A DNA stretch of 9,264 bases from Chitinivibrionales bacterium (GTDB lineage Bacteria > Fibrobacterota > Chitinivibrionia > Chitinivibrionales > FEN-1185), in the NCBI GenBank assembly GCA_028718065.1, contig JAQUMP010000107.1, forward strand, positions 1 through 9,264, read 5' to 3'. Within the stretch, counting starts at the first letter, position 1. The number at the start of each line of letters is the position of its first letter. The notes under the pieces are model-generated. The model had not been told where the DNA came from, did no database searches, and worked only from the letters and a program-made list of their open reading frames with translations. This document shows positions 1 to 6,320 of the stretch, in pieces. The position numbers and the translations under genes were made by a program.

Positions 1-74
1 GTTGCCAGCAGGTGCTGGATGCGGTCCTGGCCTCCGCCCGTAATAAAAAATGGGTGCGGGTTCCGGAAAAATAG
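1..74 (+). CDS. C-terminal end of an upstream gene, possibly a Gfo/Idh/MocA-family oxidoreductase (5' end outside window)
   Basis: In the frame whose first full codon is at 3, the sequence reads 23 codons (CQQVLDAVLASARNKKWVRV, then PEK) and stops at TAG 72-74. The pattern of a helix with VLDAVLASAR, a short basic turn and a WVRV strand is how many Gfo/Idh/MocA sugar dehydrogenases end (helix, then KW and a valine-rich end). That is a resemblance recalled from the family, not a proven match. Those enzymes are NAD(P)-dependent and oxidise or epimerise sugars and cyclitols. The stop lies 17 nt before the reductase start, which fits the same operon. The reading frame is well supported by this spacing. 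The family call rests on 23 residues and could be wrong. Confidence 0.5.
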   Translation, partial: CQQVLDAVLASARNKKWVRVPEK

Positions 75-91
75 GAAAACGGGAGATGAAC

Positions 92-1174
92 ATGGAATAC
101 CGTTTTTTAGGGAAAACCGGCCTGCGCGTTTCACCGCTCTGTCTTGGCTGCATGACATTCGAGCCCGGCGGTGTCGACGAGAAAACCGCGCATGCCATGC
201 TGAATGCCTATGTCGAGGCCGGCGGCAACTTTATTGACATGGCCGACAACTATCCCGGTGTCGAAGAAGTGTTCGGCCGCTGGCTCAAGAAGCGCGGCGA
301 CCGGCGCCTTTTCGTGATCGCCAGCAAGGTGCGTTTTCCGGTTGGTCAAGGTCCCAACGACGTCGGACTCAGTCGTAAGCACATCCTCGATTCGCTCGAT
401 GCCACGCTCCGTAAAACCGGGGCCGAATATATCGATTTATATCAATGCCACTGTTGGGACCCATGCACGCCCATCGAGGAGACTTTACGCACGCTCGACG
501 ACGCAGTGCGGGCCGGGAAAGTCCGATATATCGGTTGCTCCAATTTTACCGGCTGGCACATAATGAAGGCGTTTGCGGAAAGCGAAAAACGCGGATGGGT
601 GAGGTTCGAGGCCGTGCAATCGCAGTACAGTTTGCTTATTCGATCGCCGGAATGGGAAATAATCCCGGTTTGCAAGGAACATGGCATTGCCGTAAACGCC
701 TGGAGTCCGCTGGCGGCGGGCTGGCTGACCGGAAAATACAGTAGGGACAAACCGCCGCCCACGGGCAGCCGCATGGCGCGTATCGCAAAGACGCCGGAAG
801 AATGGGAAAAAATTTTGCAGATGGACGTGGGCTCGCAGATTCCGCACCCCACCAAGGTGCAATCCGAACGAAAGTTCCGGGAACTGTCGCATACGCACGA
901 AAGTGAGCGCCGTTTCAGAATCATCGACGCCGTCGGCGAGGTGGCCAGAACCCACGGCGCAACCCACGGGCAGGTTGCGCTCGCCTGGCTGCTTACGCAG
1001 CCGGGGATCTGTTGCGCGGTCATCGGCGCCAGCTCCCTTGACCAGTTGAACGAAAACTTTTGTTTCGACCGGGTACAATTGTCGGAAAAGGAAAAGGAAT
1101 GGCTTTTAACCGTCAGCGATCCGGGATTGCCGTACCCGCACGACTTTTTCGCCAAATACGGAATTTGGCGGTGA
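92..1174 (+). CDS. Aldo/keto reductase, NAD(P)H-dependent, probably cytoplasmic
   Basis: This is a 360-residue (alpha/beta)8 barrel oxidoreductase that interconverts a carbonyl and an alcohol using NAD(P)H. The N-terminus MEYRFLGKTGLRVSPLCLG is typical of the AKR superfamily. The full catalytic tetrad is visible: Asp49 and Tyr54 in FIDMADNYPG, Lys79 in VIASKVRF, and His120 in YIDLYQCHCWDP. Cofactor-side motifs follow: GKVRYIGCSNF (142-152), AWSPLAAGWLTGKY (203-216) and VIGASSLDQLNENF (310-323). A segment at about 233-270 is longer than in compact AKRs. I chose the ATG at 92 because GGGAG (81-85) lies 6 nt before it. The ATG at 86 touches that site, and the ATG at 50 would overlap the previous gene. 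No signal peptide or membrane segment is present. The next gene starts 1 nt after the stop. The substrate is not evident; the neighbours suggest a sugar or sugar acid. Confidence 0.93.
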   Translation: MEYRFLGKTGLRVSPLCLGCMTFEPGGVDEKTAHAMLNAYVEAGGNFIDMADNYPGVEEVFGRWLKKRGDRRLFVIASKVRFPVGQGPNDVGLSRKHILDSLDATLRKTGAEYIDLYQCHCWDPCTPIEETLRTLDDAVRAGKVRYIGCSNFTGWHIMKAFAESEKRGWVRFEAVQSQYSLLIRSPEWEIIPVCKEHGIAVNAWSPLAAGWLTGKYSRDKPPPTGSRMARIAKTPEEWEKILQMDVGSQIPHPTKVQSERKFRELSHTHESERRFRIIDAVGEVARTHGATHGQVALAWLLTQPGICCAVIGASSLDQLNENFCFDRVQLSEKEKEWLLTVSDPGLPYPHDFFAKYGIWR

Positions 1175-1175
1175 C

Positions 1176-2201
1176 ATGAAAACCATCAAGGGGCCGGGCC
1201 TATATTTAGTCCAGTTTTACCGGGACCAAAGCCCCTTTAACAGCCTCGCGAACATGGCGGCCTGGGCCGCCTCGCTCGGGTATACGGGACTCCAGATTCC
1301 GTCCTGGGTCCCGGCGCTCCTTGACCTTGACAAAGCGGCGGAATCAACGGCCTACTGCGACGATGTCAAGGGCATGCTGGCGGGGTGCGGGCTGGAGCTT
1401 GCCGAGCTGGGCTCCTATATCCAGGGCCAGTGCCTGGCGCTCTGCTCGCATGCCGAAGAGGCCTTCCGGGGGTTTTATCCCGCCGGCCTCAGGGGGTATG
1501 CCCGCGCCGCCTGGGCCGCCGGGCAGCTTAAAAAGTCGATCAGCGCATCCGTCAACTTTGGGACAAAAAACATTTCCGTGCTTTCGGGCGGTTTCGCCTG
1601 GCACGCGATGTATCCTTGGCCGCAGCGCCCGGCGGGAATGATCGACCGGGCCTTTACCGAACTGGCGCGCCTGTGGCGGCCGCTGCTGGATGCGGCGGAC
1701 GAGGCGGGCGTTACCTTCGGTTTCGAGCTGCATCCCGGCTGCGACCTGTTCGACGGGGCCACCTACGAGATGTTCCTTGACAAAGTAAACAACCATCCGG
1801 CCGCCTGCCTGACCTACGATCCCAGCCATTTGCTGCTGCAGCAGCTTGACTATTTGGAATTCATCCGCCTTTACGGCGGCCGCATCCGCGCCTTTCACGT
1901 TAAAGACGCCGAGTTTTATCCCAGCGGCCGCATGGGTATCTACGGCGGTTACCAGCCCTGGGCAAAACGGCCCGGCCGTTTCCGCTCACCGGGCGACGGT
2001 CAGGTTGATTTCAAGCGCGTTTTCAGCCTGCTGGCCGAAGCGGGATACGAGGGCTGGGCGATCCTGGAATGGGAGTGCTTCCTTAAGAGCCCGCAGCAGG
2101 GCGCCCTTCAGGGCGCTGCATTTATACGAGACCATATCATCCAGGTTACGGAGGTCGCGTTTGACGATTTTTCCGGCGCTGCAACGGCGGCGGGAATCTG
2201 A
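1176..2201 (+). CDS. Sugar phosphate isomerase/epimerase-like TIM-barrel protein (xylose isomerase-like / AP endonuclease 2 superfamily)
   Basis: This 341-residue protein belongs to the xylose-isomerase-like TIM barrels, which use a divalent metal to isomerise or epimerise sugars, keto acids or inositol derivatives. The expected metal and proton-transfer residues are visible in order: Glu184 and His186 in FGFELHPG, Asp215 and His218 in LTYDPSHL, His241 and Asp244 in AFHVKDAE, and Glu298 in AILEWE. The loop PGDGQVDF (272-279) before the last helix is also typical. A stretch at 90-165, rich in Ala, Gly and aromatics, is not diagnostic. The ATG follows the reductase stop by 1 nt, and GGTGA at 1170-1174 is too close to act as a normal ribosome site, so translation is probably coupled to the upstream gene. 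No export signal is seen. With an AKR and a possible Gfo/Idh enzyme next door, a role in catabolism of an unusual sugar or cyclitol is likely. The exact substrate cannot be read. Confidence 0.88.
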   Translation: MKTIKGPGLYLVQFYRDQSPFNSLANMAAWAASLGYTGLQIPSWVPALLDLDKAAESTAYCDDVKGMLAGCGLELAELGSYIQGQCLALCSHAEEAFRGFYPAGLRGYARAAWAAGQLKKSISASVNFGTKNISVLSGGFAWHAMYPWPQRPAGMIDRAFTELARLWRPLLDAADEAGVTFGFELHPGCDLFDGATYEMFLDKVNNHPAACLTYDPSHLLLQQLDYLEFIRLYGGRIRAFHVKDAEFYPSGRMGIYGGYQPWAKRPGRFRSPGDGQVDFKRVFSLLAEAGYEGWAILEWECFLKSPQQGALQGAAFIRDHIIQVTEVAFDDFSGAATAAGI

Positions 2202-2205
2202 AAAT

Positions 2206-2211
2206 AAGGAG
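2206..2211 (+). promoter_or_regulatory. Ribosome binding site of the VCBS-repeat gene
   Basis: AAGGAG lies 8 nt before the ATG at 2220. An in-frame TAA at 2205-2207 blocks any longer reading frame. The start is therefore fixed, and a missed upstream signal peptide is excluded. Confidence 0.8.
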
Positions 2212-2219
2212 TTTTATTC

Positions 2220-4460
2220 ATGAATAAAGGCAAATGGTGTTGGGAGTTGATGATTCTGGACGGCAAGGCCGACACCGACGGCCTGGACAGCCTGGCCGCG
2301 GCCGACATCGACGGCGACGGGAAACAAGAAATGATCATGGGCGGCAACGGCGGGCTGGTTTGGTATCGTCCGGCGACTTTTGAGAAGGGCCTTATCGCCG
2401 GCGGTTTAGTGCAATTCCATGTCGGGATCGCGCTCGATGATGTTGACGGATGCGGGAAGCCGGAGGTTTTTGTCGGCGAAGACCCCGGTAAAAAGGACGC
2501 CTGGATGCTCACCTGGTACAAGCCGGGGAAAGATTTGCGCGGGCCCTGGGAGCGGAACATTATCGACCCTGTTTTCGGCGGCGCACCGCACGACATTCTT
2601 TTTGCCGACCTTGACAACGACGGAGAAAACGAACTTGTCGCCATCGCCTGCTACTCCCCCACGCCGGGAATATTTGCCTATAAACGCTCCCCCGGCTTAA
2701 AATCCCCCTGGAAAAAGTTTGCCCTGTCCGAAGGCATCTTTACCGAAGGTTTGAGCGTGGGCGACCTTAACGGCGACGGTAAATTGGAGATTGTTTGCGG
2801 GCCGGATTGGTACGCCCAGCCGCAGGCCGGACCGTTTTCGGGACCTTGGCACAGAAAAGTTTTCGCGCCAAATTTCAGGGAAATGTGCCGGACCGCGCTG
2901 GCGGACATAACCGGTAACGGCCGGCCCGACATCGTGATTACCGATTCGGAATACATGGACGGCTTTTTATCCTGGTTCGAAAACCGTCTCCTCGAAGATC
3001 CTGCAAATCCCTGGATCGAGCACCGTTTGGAGGAAGGCCTGGTTTATTCGCATTCCCTTGACATTAAGCACAATCCCCAAACCGGGGAAACGCTCATTTT
3101 TACCGCGGAAATGGAACAGGGCGGTTGGAGCGCACCCTATAATTTCGACGCGCGCTTAATGACTTTTGCAACCAAGGATTCCGGCACGACGTGGGAAAAG
3201 GAAGTTCTATACAAAGGAGAAGGAACGCACCAGGCAAAAATGTATGATATCGACGGTGATGGACAATGGGAAATCATCGGCAAGATCCCGGACCAATACA
3301 CCCATAACCCCAAAGTGCAGATATGGAAACGCAGGGACAAACCCACCCTCAACGTCAGCTTTAAACACCGGTTCCTTGACCGGGACAAACCGGTCACCGC
3401 CATCGAAATAATGGCCGCCGATATCGACGGCGACGGCAGGCCGGACGTAGCGTGCGGTTCTTTCTGGTATAAAAATCCAACCTGGGAGCGCCATGATATT
3501 CCGGGCATATATCAGGTCATGAACCACTACGATCTTGACAAAGACGGCAGAGAAGAATTTATCGCCATAAAAAGGGACCCGCAGGCGCCGGCCGGTGACG
3601 ATTACGGGGCCTTGATGTCCGGCGAACTCTGGTGGATAAAACCCGTCGATCCCGTCAACGGGAAATGGGAGGAGCATTATATCGGGAAAATCGACGGCGA
3701 TTGGGCGCACGGCAGCGCCATTGCGCCGCTGCTTCCCGGAAAAAAGCTTGCGCTCATTACGTGTTACCACAATTCCCAGGAAAGCGGGAACTTGCCGGAA
3801 TTATTTGAAATCCCCGACGATCCCCGGCAAGCGCCCTGGCCTAAAAGGGGGTTTGCGAAGGTACACTACAACGAAGAGCTGATTCCCTTCGACATCGACA
3901 ACGACGGCAGCTTAGATGTGGTTGCCGGGCAATACTGGTTTGACAATCAGGGAGACGGTTCCTTTAAGGCTTATGTAACGGACGAAAAATCCAAAGCCGC
4001 CCGGATTGCCCTGTCGGACATTAACAAAAACGGAAAGAAGGACATTATCATTGCGCAGGAAAAAATGGATTATGAAAAAAAACACATCCCCTTCTCCCAG
4101 CTTTTATGGCTCGAAAATCCTATTGACAGCAGGCAGGTCCCGTGGAGAAGGCACGTTATCGATGTGTTACGGTGCGCGCATTCTCTGGGAGTTGCCGATA
4201 TCGACGGCGACGGCGAGGACGAGATAATCGCCGGCGAGCATGACCCTTTTTGGCCCTACCGCAAACGCTGCCGGCTGATGGTTTACAAAAAGGCCGACCC
4301 GCAAGGCACGGCCTGGTATCGCTATTGCATCGACAGCCGCTTTGAGCACCACGACGGCGCCAAAATTTTTGAAATGGAGCCGGGACGTATCGGCATTTTA
4401 AGCCATGGATGGCAGGACAAGATTTATGTGCATCTGTGGGAAGTTGTTAAAGGGGGCTAA
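2220..4460 (+). CDS. FG-GAP/VCBS repeat protein, probable tandem double beta-propeller
   Basis: This 746-residue protein is built almost entirely of calcium-binding FG-GAP/VCBS-type repeats. Eleven good DxDxDGxx[DE]-type loops start at residues 29, 73, 130, 182, 229, 343, 401, 438, 558, 600 and 660 (for example DIDGDGKQE at 29 and DIDGDGEDE at 660). Each loop is usually followed by a W[YWF]xxP strand (WYRP, WYKP, WYKNP, WWIKP) and a W..H.I strand (WERHDI, WEEHYI, WRRHVI). Degenerate repeats can be placed near 281, 501 and 716, giving 14 units of about 53 residues, which suggests two seven-bladed propellers. No enzymatic motif is recognisable. Related folds serve as lectin-like binding domains, and some polysaccharide lyases are propellers. 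There is no signal peptide, membrane segment or sorting tail, which is odd for a calcium-dependent extracellular fold. It lies 18 nt behind a sugar isomerase and ends 47 nt before a converging operon. A role in binding or cleaving oligosaccharides is inference only. Confidence 0.9.
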   Translation: MNKGKWCWELMILDGKADTDGLDSLAAADIDGDGKQEMIMGGNGGLVWYRPATFEKGLIAGGLVQFHVGIALDDVDGCGKPEVFVGEDPGKKDAWMLTWYKPGKDLRGPWERNIIDPVFGGAPHDILFADLDNDGENELVAIACYSPTPGIFAYKRSPGLKSPWKKFALSEGIFTEGLSVGDLNGDGKLEIVCGPDWYAQPQAGPFSGPWHRKVFAPNFREMCRTALADITGNGRPDIVITDSEYMDGFLSWFENRLLEDPANPWIEHRLEEGLVYSHSLDIKHNPQTGETLIFTAEMEQGGWSAPYNFDARLMTFATKDSGTTWEKEVLYKGEGTHQAKMYDIDGDGQWEIIGKIPDQYTHNPKVQIWKRRDKPTLNVSFKHRFLDRDKPVTAIEIMAADIDGDGRPDVACGSFWYKNPTWERHDIPGIYQVMNHYDLDKDGREEFIAIKRDPQAPAGDDYGALMSGELWWIKPVDPVNGKWEEHYIGKIDGDWAHGSAIAPLLPGKKLALITCYHNSQESGNLPELFEIPDDPRQAPWPKRGFAKVHYNEELIPFDIDNDGSLDVVAGQYWFDNQGDGSFKAYVTDEKSKAARIALSDINKNGKKDIIIAQEKMDYEKKHIPFSQLLWLENPIDSRQVPWRRHVIDVLRCAHSLGVADIDGDGEDEIIAGEHDPFWPYRKRCRLMVYKKADPQGTAWYRYCIDSRFEHHDGAKIFEMEPGRIGILSHGWQDKIYVHLWEVVKGG

Positions 4461-4473
4461 AAACAAATCCCGA

Positions 4474-4515
4474 TGGCCGGCGTGAATGGTTCTATATCGG
4501 CCGGATCTTATTTTT
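4474..4515. terminator. Weak candidate terminator between the converging operons
   Basis: In the 47-nt gap between the two stop codons, TGGCCGG (4474-4480) can pair with TCGGCCG (4497-4503) as five GC pairs flanked by G-U pairs, with a 16-nt loop. GATC then TTATTTTT follows on the plus strand, so the T-tract suits the plus-strand operon and extends into the stop codon of the facing gene. The stem is short and the loop is large, so this is only a candidate. Confidence 0.25.
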
Positions 4516-6271
4516 GAATAACCAATTCCCTCGTTTCGGTAGTGGCGCCAAAGCGGCATTGCACAAAGTAAACTCCGCGTGCGTATCGATCCCCGCTCCT
4601 TGCATCACGGCCAATCGTCCTGCCCCGCGAATCCAGCATTATCACCGTTGTTCCGTTTGGAACACCGCGTGCCCTATCGGCATTCATCGCCATCCTCCGG
4701 GGAGGGGAAAAATTTCCCTGCCCGCCGAAACGAACGACCGCTACGGTGGTCTGATGCTTTGGAAAGGTTATATAAAAGGTGTTGGGGCCCTGGGTCATTT
4801 TCTGGAACGGCCCGTCAAGAACGGTCGCGCTATAGGGATTGGAGAAATAGTCCAGGTTCGCGCGCGCATCGCCGATGGTTTTCCCGGCGGCAAAAGCGCT
4901 CACCGGCGGTGTGAAGGTAAGCGCACCGGTCAATTGATTAAATGCGCAGGCGACGCCCACGATATTGTTTTTGTTGGTTCCGCCGTCGATGCTGCCGGTA
5001 ACGAGGTTATTAACATTGGTGTTGCCGTCGGTCCCCGAATAGCGGATAGGGCCGAGGAAAACATTGTTGTCGCAAAGATTGGCGCTTCCGGGACTGACCT
5101 CATAAAAAAGCGCGGGCATGCCGGCCGCCGATGCGTTCGGAGCAAAGAAATTCCGGGTGATCCTGTTATTGTTGGAACTTTTCCAATCCATCCAGATTCC
5201 GCCGCCGCCGGCGTATTGATCGACGATGATATTATCGGCGATTATTGAATTTGCCAGATTGTGCGACTTTATCGCCGCTTCTTCGGCGCATCCCACGAGC
5301 GCCCAGCTATTGCCTTCGCAATAGTTCCCCACCACTTGATTATAGCCGACCGTACCTGCTTTGAACGAGGTACTGATTCCAAGCTGTCCGTGGTGCGATA
5401 CAACGCAGTTACGCACGACGGAATAACCTTCGTTATATCCTCCAACCGGATTGCGTTCCCAACTTCCGGCGTCGGAGTAGCCGGCGATATCGATGCCGCA
5501 ACCCACCGAATATTCGATGTCGCAGTTCTCGAATGTCCAGTGGTTTCCTCCCTCGACGTCAACGGCCCCCATGGTTTCCCGGAAAAGAAAATTGCCGAAA
5601 TTCGCGTCGATCCAGAACGAAGACTGGTTGCCCGCATGGTAAAACGCGATCCCCTGCACCGTGACATAGCCTAAACCTCTGATGTGGGGGCTGAATATGC
5701 GGCGGCGCGTGGTGATTTCGACGGTATGGGCCGAAGGATTGTTATCCGGGAACGTAACCGTAATCGCGCCGGTCGCGCCGTTATAGGTGTGCTCGGCCAT
5801 AACGCCGTCCACGAATACCATGCCGCAATCCTGATTTTTTCCGTTGGTAGCGTAGAGTCGCACCTTGAAGGGGTTCTTGTCCTCAATGTAAACATCGTCG
5901 TTGAACATGGCGTCCGCGGGTACGCCGCTATAATGCTTGTCGCTGACTTTCTGCCAGGCCGGCTGCCAGATATCCGACCCTTTTACATAAACCGATTCAT
6001 GGGGCGCCGCGCTATAAACGATGCGGCTGCTCTCGCCGTTTCCTCCCCGGGGCGGAGTTACGCGTTCCCGATACGTGCCGCCATGAATAAGCACGATATC
6101 ACCCGGCTGCGCCGCCATGGCGGCGGCCTGGATGGTCTTAAGCGGCGCGGCTTCGGTACCCGCATTGGCGTCCGAAGCCCCTCCCGCGCCGTTGTTGACG
6201 ACAATTGTCCGCGCCGGTAAACCGGCCACGACGCCAAAGGCGATAATCACAATCGGGACATCCTTCCACAT
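4508..6271 (-). CDS. Secreted parallel beta-helix protein, GH120-like (beta-xylosidase family), shorter paralogue
   Basis: The 587-residue product starts with a signal peptide (MWKDVPIVIIAFGVVAGLPA, likely cut near residue 20). A pectate-lyase-like N-terminal segment follows: APLKTIQAAAMAAQPGDIVL and GGTYRERV, about 43-71. Beta-helix rungs rich in Asn-Asn turns run to about 425, a linker contains GPFQKMTQGPNTF, and a sorting-like tail occupies 540-587. The layout follows the GH120 beta-xylosidase XylC as I recall it. Asp362 in GIWMDW and Glu391 in FYEVSPG align with the reported XylC nucleophile (Asp382) and acid/base (Glu405). The adjacent gene at 6321-8480 is a paralogue with the same plan. 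The ATG at 6271 was chosen because AAAGGA lies 7 nt before it and it yields a clean signal peptide. The frame stays open to an ATG at 6388, which would put the hydrophobic segment internally. Glycoside hydrolase activity is inferred. A non-catalytic or different glycan specificity remains possible because the sequence has diverged more than the paralogue. Confidence 0.82.
   Translation of the reverse strand: MWKDVPIVIIAFGVVAGLPARTIVVNNGAGGASDANAGTEAAPLKTIQAAAMAAQPGDIVLIHGGTYRERVTPPRGGNGESSRIVYSAAPHESVYVKGSDIWQPAWQKVSDKHYSGVPADAMFNDDVYIEDKNPFKVRLYATNGKNQDCGMVFVDGVMAEHTYNGATGAITVTFPDNNPSAHTVEITTRRRIFSPHIRGLGYVTVQGIAFYHAGNQSSFWIDANFGNFLFRETMGAVDVEGGNHWTFENCDIEYSVGCGIDIAGYSDAGSWERNPVGGYNEGYSVVRNCVVSHHGQLGISTSFKAGTVGYNQVVGNYCEGNSWALVGCAEEAAIKSHNLANSIIADNIIVDQYAGGGGIWMDWKSSNNNRITRNFFAPNASAAGMPALFYEVSPGSANLCDNNVFLGPIRYSGTDGNTNVNNLVTGSIDGGTNKNNIVGVACAFNQLTGALTFTPPVSAFAAGKTIGDARANLDYFSNPYSATVLDGPFQKMTQGPNTFYITFPKHQTTVAVVRFGGQGNFSPPRRMAMNADRARGVPNGTTVIMLDSRGRTIGRDARSGDRYARGVYFVQCRFGATTETRELVIQK
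4511..4654 (-). other. C-terminal sorting-like tail domain (shorter GH120-like protein)
   Basis: Residues 540-587 read VIMLDSRGRTIG, a polar turn, then GVYFVQCRFG and TRELVIQK. This matches the general pattern of Por/T9SS-type C-terminal signals: a strand, a G-R turn, a GxYxV strand, and a final KLVLxK-like strand. The last seven residues, apart from the final one, are identical to those of the paralogue. The tail is shorter than the usual 70-80 residues, so other surface-attachment routes are possible. Confidence 0.6.
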
Positions 6272-6278
6272 AAGAATT

Positions 6279-6284
6279 TCCTTT
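6279..6284 (-). promoter_or_regulatory. Ribosome binding site that fixes the start at 6271
   Basis: On the minus strand AAAGGA lies 7 nt before the ATG at 6271. It supports this start over the in-frame ATG at 6388, which lies inside the 3' end of the preceding gene. Confidence 0.7.
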
Positions 6285-6320
6285 GAGAAACGCTTTACGA
6301 TAAATAGCCTCGGACGAATT

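Noticed and set aside
50..91. An earlier ATG at 50 or 86 for the aldo/keto reductase
   Set aside because: The ATG at 50 overlaps the upstream reading frame and adds residues unlike the family. The ATG at 86 abuts the GGGAG site. The ATG at 92 has proper spacing and the usual family N-terminus.
442..1155. Long minus-strand open frames opposite the aldo/keto reductase
   Set aside because: The reductase on the plus strand has a complete catalytic tetrad, while the antisense products are low in recognisable structure.
2304..4223. Repeated GACATCGACGGCGACGG-like DNA stretches as a DNA repeat array
   Set aside because: They encode the calcium loops of the VCBS repeats and vary at third positions and in spacing, so they reflect protein repeats and not a CRISPR or mobile array.
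4514..5248. A 244-codon open frame on the plus strand
   Set aside because: It lies wholly antisense to the GH120-like gene at 4508-6271, shows no domain pattern and has no ribosome site. It is explained by codon bias of the real gene.
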